Positions 24,101 through 36,100 of a stretch of 64,000 nt of DNA are shown here, in pieces; the first letter of the stretch is position 1; the number at the start of each line of letters is the position of its first letter. Both the position numbers and the translations under genes were made by a program. The notes beneath the pieces are model-generated. The model was not told where the DNA came from. It saw only the letters and a list, made by a program, of their open reading frames with translations, and searched no databases. Source of the DNA: Erpetoichthys calabaricus (taxonomy: Eukaryota; Chordata; Cladistia; Polypteriformes; Polypteridae); contig NC_041394.2 in the NCBI RefSeq assembly GCF_900747795.2, forward strand, positions 42,960,726 to 43,024,725. The letters are read 5' to 3'.

Positions 24101-27100
24101 TGTTATGAAAACTCGGGTCGCAAATACTTAAAGGTTGAGAAACGCTGTCCTAGTTAATGTTGATCAACAAAAAATCAATTTGAGTCCTTTCTTCCGCTTC
24201 ATTGTCTTAACCCACATACAGCCAGAAATAACAGTTTGTGTTAGTAGAAGAATCCCAAGCTGTTGTACGTGTCTGTATTTTCGTTTCGTAAAGATTTAAT
24301 TTTCATCTGTATGTTTCCCTTTTACTTTCTAGAAATCTCAACAGAATGTCAGCAATTTACTTCAGATGATGTACCAGGATTCCTCACGCTGGTCTTACAC
24401 ATTCCAGACCTATTCCTGCATGAGTCGCATCAAAGCCCAACTCAAGCCTGTGTCAAGTAGACTTCTAAATTTAGTACAGCCAGTGCAGATCTTTGAGAGA
24501 TCAGTCTACAGCGACAGGTAACATATTAGACGTTATGAGTAGAGATTTTTATTAACTATGTGGAAAATGGTGTCCACAGCCTTCTTTTCAGTAATTCAGT
24601 CTGTAAGGAGTGAATCTTTATTTTATCCAGAACAGGTCATGGTCATACAACAAGTCAGCAGTAAAACCTGCACTCTTGCAAATTCTAGGCGATGTACTGT
24701 TTCAACGAAAGAGCATGGCTGAATGTGTCTTGAAATTCTCCATATATAAATGTTTTAGTAGAGTAGTTTCAAAGAACAAGGAGGAGCACTGCTATTATTT
24801 TTGTACTAAGCACTTAACATTTTCTTTTATGGCTAAAAAGTTTTAGCAGTGAGGTTTACCATCTGCTACTTACAGTAAATGTGTGAAAGATTTCCAAGTA
24901 CAAGGGGAGTTCTAAAAGGCCGTTTGCTTTAAAAGAAATAAAAATGATAACCCCAAAGTTTGTTTTCCTCAGAAACCTTACCCATTTTGTACTTCTCAAC
25001 ATAATTGCCACTGATCTCAATGCACTTTTGCAATCTGTAGATCAGTTTTTCAAAACACTCATTTTTCAGCGTAGCCACTTCTTCATTCACTGCCTTGATC
25101 GTGTCTTCTCAATCCTTGTAGCATTTTCCACACATGTTTGGTTTGATTTTGGGCAAGGGTCCAATTTTTGGACAAGGGACCAGGTCAGGCATGTAGGGCA
25201 GGGGCATCGAAAAGGTTGATCCCAGAGGCACAAATGGCTTGATGCACAGACGCTTTGTTGTGGTGAAGATTTTGGAAAACTTTAACCAAACCAGGCAACA
25301 CTGAGTTGGTGCTTGGTTTCCAAGATGAGCTCAGCCTCCAGCTTCTTCAAGCTTTCTGCTGCTGATAAGCTGGCATGAAAATGTTGTAGAGCATCAGCAC
25401 TTTTTTTTCTTTTTTTGCAACAGAGAAATTCATTTGCACGTGTGAATTACGTTCACTACTACCTTCATTTGTTTTCTCCATAACAGCCTACAAAACATTC
25501 AGCTTTTTGTGATTAGGTGAATAAGATTCCCTGAAAAAATCAACCATAGAGAACAAATTCAAAAATCCATGTGAACAGACTTTTGGAACTCCCCTTGTAC
25601 AGGGTGCAGCACAAAAAAAACCAAACCATTTCTGACTCCAACATCGACGTACGTTTCTTAGCCAGTACACAAAACGAAAGATGTGCACTACAAAAATCCA
25701 GTTGCAGTTGTTTGAAGGAGCCACGTGCAATAAAATACACATTTTTCCTTGTTGTTGTCCTTCAGTTCTTGGACACAAGTCATTCTGTACGGCTTCGTTT
25801 GTAGTGAGTGCAACACATGTTGACAAGACCTGCGTGAAACATTAACTTGTTGTGCCAATTTACGTGTCGATTTCTTAGGGCTTCTGGCCATCCGTTCCTG
25901 AATATCTGCTACGACCGCAGATGTACGAATGGACGGGGCCTGATTCTTTTTACAGTTTGCTTCTGACGGCAGAGGGCACCCCCCTATAAAATAGCTCGAC
26001 GGTTTTTCGTGCGCCACCCTGCTTAACCTAAAAGGAATCAAATGGTCAATCATTTACTTTTTCAGGTGAGGTAACAAACACACAATGCAAGAAAAGAAAA
26101 AAAAAAAAAAGAGGAAACCCTCATTGTTTGCTTGTATATTATCCCAGCCCTGCTATAATGTAAGTCTTTGTGCTTGGACAGTTATCACTAAACTCTAATT
26201 TCCAAAGCTGTCTCATCTCCAGTGCATTAAGATGCCTGCCTTAATATTTTCTACCAGGACATAACTTGAGATCCCAATCACACCGTACGTGCTTCATCCT
26301 ATCCTTAAAATCCTCAAAGGAGAAGATAAATTGTAACCCTCACCCTAACAATCATGTAAGCTCTTGTCCATGTGGATTGGATTAAGTGAATATATTTTAT
26401 GTTACACTTCCTTATTGCATAGGGTGTGGAAGGGAAAACCAAAGTATTTGTTTAACAAATAGTCATGGATTTCCATTGCATCATCATGATTTTCTTTGTG
26501 CTGTTGTTGGTGAGGGGCGGCACGGTGGCGTGGTGGGTAGCGCTGCTGCCTCGCAGTTAGGAGAACCACAGTTAGGAGTTTGCATGTTCTCCCTGTGTCT
26601 TTGTGGGTTTCCTCCGGGTGCTCCGGTTTCCTCCCACAGTCCAAAGACATGCAGGTTAGGTGCATTGCCGATTGTAAATTGTTCCTAGTGTGTACTGGGG
26701 GTGTGTGTGTGTGCCCTGCGGTGGGCTGGTGCCCTGCCCGGGGTTTGTTTCCTGCCTTGCACCCTGTGCTGGCTGGTATTGGCTCCAGCAGACTCCTGTG
26801 ACCCTGTAGTTAGGATATAGCGAGTGAGGAAAATGGATAGATGGATGTTGTTGGTGAATGTTACAGTGGCAACACATTGAGTGATGCTGGCCAGACCTTC
26901 TTATCCTCATCAACTTCCTTCACTCCTTCATTGTGAATGCCCATATTTGAGAGGTATAATCCATCTAGTGTATCTTGGGTGTTCTCTTTGGTCTTCCTCC
27001 AGTTGGTATTGCCTTGTACACCTCCCTAGTCAGGTGCTTGGGTCCTCCTAGCTACATGCCCAAACCACCTCAGCTAGCTCGTCTTGACCTGAGGATGCAG

Positions 27101-30100
27101 CAGTACAACTTTGAGGTCCTCGTGTATTGCTGAGCTCCTAACCCTGACATAGAGAATGAGCCCCGATACCATTTAATGATGAGTGGGAGGCTGGTACAGT
27201 GCCTTGAGACTAGCAGACTGATGTGGTTGTCTCCATTTTTAGAAAGAGAGAAAGATTGTGTGTGTTACATTTACAAGAGATCATAATTCTCCTTCTTAAG
27301 ATATCAATGAATGAAAAAGTGTTAACATTTTAAATGTTGCTTTATTATTGTGTTCTTTATATATTTTTATGACTTAAAAAAGACATAATCACATTTTATT
27401 TTAAATTTATTGCAGACATTAAAAATTCTAAAGGATTCACAAACATTGTAGCACATCTGTACATTATAATAATAACCTTATTTATTTTGCTCCTCATATT
27501 TTAAGGTCAAATGGCATCAATTGAATAATCAAGCTGTGCCATAATTGCCAGAAGACACAACAGCCTGTCTGATTGAGATTCGCCCATCCTGTGCTAAAAC
27601 ACGGTGTTGTATTAGTTGATTATGCAAAACTAACTTGTCCTTCAGGATTATGCTTACTCAGGATGACAATCTGATTTATTTGGATTTTTAAAACCATCTG
27701 CGATGAACTTGTTCTCCATGGGAGTTTGGGCTCTAGGTTATACTGCTCCTCAGCTCTGAAACTCCTTCCCTCATTCATTCATTCATAATATCATGCTTAA
27801 TAGTTCTTACTATATGTTAAAGTTTACACTTTCTTGAGTGTCTATAAATGCACAATTAAATTAATATATCATTCGTAACATGGAGTGCAGGATGTCTCCG
27901 CAGTTAGCACTGTTGCCTCACAGCTCTAAGGACATAGCTTCTTTTCCCAGGCAAGTCACTCTCTGCATGGTCTCCCCTCACTCCCATGGGCTTCTTTGAG
28001 TACACAAGCAAAACTCGCACTTTTCATATTTTTTGTATTTATAGGCCTGCTAATACTCATGCACACTTCAATTGGGAAAACATTAATAGCTTTGTATAAA
28101 CAGTATCCCAAATTGCCCAGGATGGCTCAATGTTTTCTAGATTTAGTATATAATGTTGGAAAATGGATGGAAACAAATTGTAAATCCACTAACAAAGTCA
28201 CTAGGTCATTGTATCATTTGAGCATTTTGACTGTTACATTTAAACAAGTTTCATTTTTATTGTATAATCGCGTCTATTCAATTTATGGACATTTATGATG
28301 ACTAACCTTTTTTTTTTTTTTTGTAATTTATAGGTATGTGTTTGCACTGAACATGTTTAACATGGGCTCCATTAACGACACAGAGTGGGCCATTTATCAG
28401 GACTGGCATACCTTTTTGGTTCAGGAATTTGGGAAAAGGCTTGAACTGGAAGGCATTATCTACCTACGAGCTCAGCCCCAGGTATGGCTTCCTTATTATC
28501 AAATTTATTAAATTATGGTGGACAAATGCAGGCTCAAACTCCGATTAAATCTGCAGACATTTAACAAACAACATGTGTTTTCTCTGGAGTTTCTCCCACA
28601 GTTGAAAGACATGATGGTTAGGCTGAGTTCTTTTATTTTTTCCAGTATTAGTGCTGATGTGTGCCTCTGTGTGCATTGGGTTGCATCGTCATCACTTTCA
28701 TTTTGCTTTTGATGGTGATGGTTGTAACATGGTGGGTGACCAGGCCACTTGTGGAAGTAGGTTGAAGGTCAGGTGCAATGCCATTTGGGTGACCGGTAAG
28801 TGTGGGGCAAATCAAGGCATATTTGACCCTGCCTTGCATCAGACATTAATTGCATGCTGCTTGATTAGTCTCTGGTACCAAAAGACCCTGTGATGGAATT
28901 AATTGGCTTGAAACATATATATGCAGTTTACTTTTATAAATCCACAATCCCACCTGGTTGCCATCCTAAACAGCCATATACAATACAGTGGAACCTTGGA
29001 TTGCGAGCATAATTTGTTCCGGAAACAGGCTTGTAATCAAAAGCACTCGTATATCAAAGCGAATTTCCCCATAAGAAATAATGGAAACTCAGATGATTTG
29101 TTCCACAACCCAAAACTATTCATATAAAAATGATTAATACAAAATATAAAGTAAAAATACATAAAACAAATTAACCTGCACTTTATCTTTGAAAAGAATC
29201 ATGGCTGGTGTGAGGGAGACGAGAGAGAGGAGGGTTATTGTGTAGGACGGTTTCTAAACTCTTTTGGGATTCCACCCAATGGGACGAAATGCAGAAGAAT
29301 GTCCCGAAGCAAGTGCAGGCTCCCAGCGCTGTAGCAGTTCACTGTAAAAGCGAATCCGAAAAGATCGCGGACATACTATAAGCACCCGCTGTCGATGGGT
29401 GATACAAGGAACATTATAAATGCGCAGGGCACAGTACTTGGCCACGACCCTGCCTGACTGCTGTGTCTGTGTATAGGAGAGCAGCAGATTCTGCTACAAT
29501 AAATAACCGTGCTGTTGCTGTTTCAAGCTGAATAAAGTAGGTGTTGCTAAAGTACTGAGACTTAGCTTCATGTTTTGGGGTACATGACAGGGACTCACAT
29601 GTTACAACACACACACACACAGTCACAATGCTGTAGTAAACAGTATACGCTCATACGGATGTTGACTATGTGAGTGAGGCACGCCGACTGAGACCGAGAA
29701 TAGGAGACGATTAGCCACAATCCTGCAGAGAGAGAGAGAGAAGAACCATCGGCTCAGTTATGATCACGTGACGCTCGGCAGACAAAGCGTATACGTACTA
29801 CTCGTATTGCAATACCTCGTTCGTTTATCATGTTAAAATTTATTACAAATTTTAGCTCGTCTTGCAAAACACTCGCAGACCAGGTTACTTGCAATCCAAG
29901 GTTTTACTGTACAATACAATTTATTTTAGTATAGCCCAAAATCACACACAAAGCCTTTTGACAGCCCCTCACCCTTGACTCTCTAAAAAGACAAGGAAAC
30001 TCGCCCAAAAAAAACCCTTGTAGGGAAAAAAAAATGAAAGAAACCTTGGGAAAGGCAGTTCAAAGAGAGACCCCTTTCCAGGTAGGTTGGGCATGCAGTG

Positions 30101-33100
30101 GGTGTCAAAAAAAAAGGGGGGTAAATACAATACACAAAATACAAGTACTCCTCAGTACAATATTATAGTGCAATAGAAATATTACAAGTACAGAGCAGGA
30201 TTCAACAGTAGATGAAATCACACAATTTGATTTGGATTTGTTCAGAGTCCTTGGACACCTTGGCCATCAAGCTGCCCCCCCCCCCCCCCCCCCCCCCATA
30301 TTGGCCATTCCACAGCTGAGTCAGCGCTGGGTCCACCAATCCGAAGAAAGGACCCCCTCTACCCAACGATTATGGATTGTGGTCCCGATATGTGAAACAT
30401 GTACATATGCAATCATGATGCTGCAGAGCTTGGCTTGTATAGCAGCCTCCCACCAGGCACATGGAGGGGTCCAATGCTGTGCTCCACAACAGAGCAAGCA
30501 AGAGCATTCATGGCATTGTAGCACTTCTTCTCTGTATTTTGGCATTCGGAGAAAGGCTAATAGGTGTCAGTATTTGAGCACATGATTGTTATTCCAATGA
30601 ATAGTATAGGCCATCATCATCTGAATCATATGTTGACCCAGGCCACTGGGCCACAGTGTTTGTCTGTTTCATCTTGGCATCATAGATTACATGTGCATTA
30701 ATGGAATGAAACTGCTTACAGTTAATAAAAGCAAATTCATTCTCAATAGGTGCTTTTATTGTTATGTGAGTGCAGTAAGTTGCTCTGATTATGTTAGGAA
30801 AAACAGACACGGCTGCAAATTGCATTTTTATGTTGGCAAAAATATGTTATGTTTTATGTATGGATATCCACATTATTCAAAAGCAATATAGTGCCATGTT
30901 GGGTGATTAATGGCTTCCAGCACAGCAGGCATGATGGAGTGCAGCATGGCAGAGATATTCTTGACTTGTGGTCCAGTTCCCTCAGAAATGACAACAGTTA
31001 ACCAATATAAACTGACCGACATAAAAACCAGGTTCAGTACAAATATGCAGAACTAACCCTCTTAGAAGGGAATTATAATAGGATTTGTATGTCATATTCA
31101 TCACTTTTAAGGTTTAATTTGTTTGTCAAGTCAATACACATTATAATAACTGCTGATAACGGTGATGTGAATTATTTACATGCATATGTCTTCATTTAGC
31201 TGGTTTGGCTAAATTTCCCTATTTGATCACGGGTGTTGTCATTTCCCAAATTATTCAAATGCCTATGGATTTTTCAGAGCTGTCCCACCCAGGTTTCTTT
31301 AATAAATCCCAAATTTTGCAATGGAAAGTTTTGTTACACACATTTCGGGTGTACACAAGTTATAGAAAGTTGACCCCTGGGTGTTACACAAGTCCATTGC
31401 AGACACAGAAGAACTAGCTGAGAAAAATCAACCCTGCATTCAGCATTTGGCGTAGCTGCAGAGGTGCTACTGGAGAATTGTCCAGCAGGTGGAGACACAA
31501 GCCTGAACTGAAATGTTTTAAGACAATTTCTCCTCACACTGGAAATTTCCTTAACATTTTACTGTGATTTTACTGTAATTTTAAAACTATTTAGATACAA
31601 ATCAATACTGTAACCACTTCCAGATAAATAAGGTTGCAAATAATAAGGGAAACAAATCTTTGCACACTTACTGTTTGGTTTGGTTTTTAAGTTTTTTGGC
31701 AGGGGTTTGCTACAAATACAGTATGCTATATAACCATTGAAACTCTTTAGCTATGTTTTTTTTATTTTTGTCATTTGTTTGGTTAATGAAGTATTTAAAT
31801 ATCTTTAATTGCCATATTCGGATTTAAATGATCTCTGGGCTTAGTGTTTGCTCTTTGCTGTTGATTTCTCTCTTTCATTGAAACTAGATTGGTGTGATGT
31901 ATTTCAGGTGTGCAAGGAGAGGCTGAGCCGTCGAGCCCGACCAGAAGAGAAGGGCATTACGCTTGAATACCTGGAGACTTTACACACCCAGCATGAGAAC
32001 TGGCTGGTTCACAAAAGTACCCAGTAAGTGGTCTTTGCTAAGTGCAGGAGACTGGGGTTGTATCCAGGGCCAGAATTTATTTATATACAGGTTTTACATA
32101 TCAGTATTGTTTTGATTGGAAAGGCAGTATATGTTATAGATAAATGAGCATTGAATCCAAGGGGATATTGCAGTGTTAAAGCAGCTGACACACCCACAAA
32201 TTCCCAGAATACACCCAAGATAAGCAGTAAGATGTATACATACATTCTTAAAACTTTATAATACAGTTCAGGATTCCTGGGATAGGTAATAAAAGGCCAT
32301 TTTTTAAGTGAGCTAAAAAACAACTGTTTCTAAAACCCTGTGTTTTAGATGCATTTGGCTGAAGATTACATCATTCATTACATGCAGAGATCAAGCAGAA
32401 TCATGACTCCTTTTTCAGCCTGGTCAGTGTCTTTGTGGAGTCTGCACGCCTTCTTTGTGTCTTTCGAGAGTATTTGTTTGGACACTCTGGTTTATCGCCC
32501 ACACCCCAAAGGTTTGTGCATTAGGTTGATTGGTAATTGTAAATTGGTCCAGCATGATGAGCATGGGTGTGCCATGCTATGGATTGTTGCCCCAAAGGGC
32601 AGGGTCTCCCTGCGATCCTAAACATTGGACACAGTGAGTTTGATAAGTCTTTTAATTGTTACAACATCTGTAATGAAAAACCTGTCCCATCCAGGATGGG
32701 TTCCTACTTGGAGCCAAATTGAGTTGAATTTAGTTAGTATGCTATTATTGTGCAGCTAACAAAAGACATTGCCGTCACCAAGAAGATGATTACATCTACT
32801 TATTTTAAGTTATTTTCAAGAAAGGTATTACTTTAGGATAACGTGTATAATTATTTATTGACTAAACAGTCAACTGATGTAAAAAGCAGCTCCCACAGTA
32901 AAGACCAGGAATGAAAAACTGCTAAACAGAATTCTGCAATTGGTGTTTATGTGTTCAATCATTTAGGTTGAAAATTTTGTTGTCTCAGCCACACCTGATG
33001 TAGTATTTCCTCTTTAAAGTTCTTGTCAGTTAAGAATCTGCCTTAAAGCCATGTCACATTATCTAACTTTTCTGGCTATTTTCAGTCGTAGACTTCATTT

Positions 33101-36100
33101 ACATAATCTTACCGGTTGGAGGTATTTGCGACACACTCTTGTGACTAACAGTTGCATTGTTCGACATACCCATTAACTCACTCCAACTAGGCAACTCATC
33201 TTGAAAAAATTAAACAGGTTTGAATTTGTCTTAAGTCGTAAGGGCGAGCATGTGTGTATGTGAGCTGAGAATCTGTGAATACTTGTCCAGAAATACAGCG
33301 CATGTAATGGAAACATGGGTGTTTTGGACCACACAAACAAAGAGAGGCTCGTCTGTCTGATGTCTCTTGTTTTATGTATCCTGACAAAGTGGAAACAAGG
33401 GAAAAAAGAGGCAAAATTGAGGCTGAAGTCATTGTACCTACAAACTCATCATTCAGCACTGGCTCCGTTAGGCAGCACATTGTTAGCTGTCAGAAAAACA
33501 GGCAAGCATGTGCTTCTTTGGAAGTGTGAAACTGTGCTGTAAAGTCATCAAACTATTGCATAATTTGACATGCCCAGGCTTCTAGTAATGTAATCTGACA
33601 TGCTGTGCCAACAAGATCAGCTACAACAGTCGTCAGGGTTGACATCTCTTCTGACTAGAAGTTGTACAAAGAGACACTGAGTTTTCCTGTAGACTGTAGG
33701 TTAAGGACTAGGCTTCAGATGACATACTGGCAGGTTCCCCAGTAATGTACCACCTCAATTTATCTTTGGACAAAGTCCTAAAACCACCTGTCCTCAACCA
33801 GATCAGACAAGCAATTAAAAAACTGGTAAGGTGTACCAGCGTACATTATGTGGAATGCAGCTTGGGAGAGGTCATTTATTTTCACTTCACAACATACTTG
33901 TGAGGCCTCATCTGGAATGTTGCACCAAGTTTTGATATGCATATTAATAAAATGACTTCAGAAGCTTCTGAGAAAACCTACTGGACAGATCCGTAGGAAG
34001 TGAGTTGAAGAAGTTCAGTCTCAAATGGAGAATAGAAATCAATTACAGTAATCCCTCGCTATATCGCACTTCGCCTTTCGCGGCTTCACTCCATTGCGGA
34101 TTTTATATGTAAGCATATTTATATATATATATCGCAGATTTTTCGCTGCTTCGCGGGTTTCTGCGGACAATGGGTCTTTTAATTTCTGGTACATGCTTCC
34201 TCAGTTGGTTTGCCCAGTTGATTTCATACAAGGGACGCTATTGGCAGATGGCTGAGAAGCTACCCAACTTACTTTTGTTTCTCTCTCTCTCTCTGTCTTA
34301 CGCTGACTTTCTCTGATCCTGACGTAGGGGGATTGAGCAGGGGGGCTGTTCGCACACCTAGACAATACGGACGCTCGTCTAAAAATGCTGAAAGAGTTGC
34401 TACCTTCTGTGTGCAGCTGCTTCGTGAAGTGACATGCATACTTAAAAGCTCGAAGGGCACGTATTGATTTTCGATTGTTTGTTTTTCTCTGTTTCTCTCT
34501 CTCTTTCTTTGCTCCTGACGGAGGGGGTGTGAGCTGCCGCCTTCAACAGCTTTGTACCGGCGGTGCTTCGCATACTTAAAAGGCAAACAGCACTATTGAT
34601 TTGTTTGGTTTTCTCTCACTTTCTGACATTCAGTGCTCCTGACGCGCACTCCTTTGAAGAGGAAGATATGTTTGCATTCTTTTAATTGTGAGACAGAACT
34701 GTCATCTCTGTCTTGTCATGGAGCACAGTTTAAACTTTTGAAAAAGAGACAAATGTTTGTTTGCAGTGTTTGAATAACGTTCCTGTCTCTCTACAACCTC
34801 CTGTGTTTCTGTGCAAATCTGTGACCCAAGCATGACAATATAAAAATAACCATATAAACATATGGTTTCTACTTCGCGGATTTTTTTATTTCGCGGGTGG
34901 CTCTGGAACGCAATCCCCTCGATGGAGGAGGGATTACTGTATAGAATATAGAAGAGTAATCAGGGTGAGTGTTGGCTGCTAGTTTACAGTTTATTCCTTA
35001 ATAAGAATAGTGTGGCACAAAGATGGCAGCTGGATAAATGTAATTTTTACAAAAATGGCAAGAGATTTGTTTCAAACAGAGAGCTCTACATGCATAAAAT
35101 TAATTTCAAGGTGGTGCCATTGAAAGAAATGACTTGAGAACTTCATATATCAACTCAGCGGTATTTTGGGTACATTAGATGAATAGGAAATAGTGAGTTG
35201 CCGGTGCCAAGTCCCGTTTTTCTTGAGAAGTGGTCACTGTCGTCTGCACAATCCGTTAAAAATGAGCAACTATAGGATATTCCCAAGAGCTGTGAGAGTG
35301 TTGTGCTAAAAACATCAATGGAGTAGAACTGAAACAGTACCAGACGTGGTATTCATCCAGTAGACTGTTTGCAACTTTTAGGAACAGTAAAATGTGGTAT
35401 AAATCTTTAGTTGTCTGCTCTATTTTTGTCCTCAGTTTCTTACTCATACAGTGGGGGAAATAATTATTTGATCCCCTGCTGAATTTGTAAGTTTACTCAT
35501 CCCATCCATTCATCCATTTTCCAACCCACTGAATCCGAACACAGGGTCACGGGGGTCTGCTGGAGCCAATCTCAGCCAACACAGGGCACAAGGCAGGAAC
35601 CAATCCCGGGCAGGGTGCCAACCCACCGCAGAAGTTTACTCATTTACAAAGAAATTAACATTCTCTAATTTTTGTGGTAGTTTCATTTTAATGGAGAGAG
35701 ACAGAATATCAACCAAAAATCCAGAAAAAACACATTACATAAAAGTTATAAATTGATTTGCATGTCATTGAGAGAAATAAGGATTTGATCCCACTACAAT
35801 ACAGCTAGAATTCTGGCTCCCATGTGGCACACTGATTACAATCCAATCAATCAATCAATTACAGATACTCCAAATCTCAACTCGTTATGTGTATAAAGCA
35901 CACCTGTCTACAGAGTCAATTTTTTCCATTCCAACCTCTACACCACCATGGGCAAGACCAAAGAGCTGTCAAAGGACTCCAGGGACAAGATTGTAGACCT
36001 GCACAAGACCAGAATGGGCTACAAGACCATCAGCAAGAAGCTCGGTGAAAGGTGACAACTGTTGGTGAGATTATTCGTAAATGTAAGAAATATAAAATGA

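Noticed and set aside
25600-26021. piggyBac element, from TTAA at 26022-26025
   Set aside because: The transposase text is of the Tc1/mariner superfamily, and TTAA is not present on the left flank.
26514-26600. tRNA gene suggested by A-box-like TGGCGTGGTGGGTAGCGC
   Set aside because: No cloverleaf can be completed, and the head is followed by SINE body with a target-site duplication.
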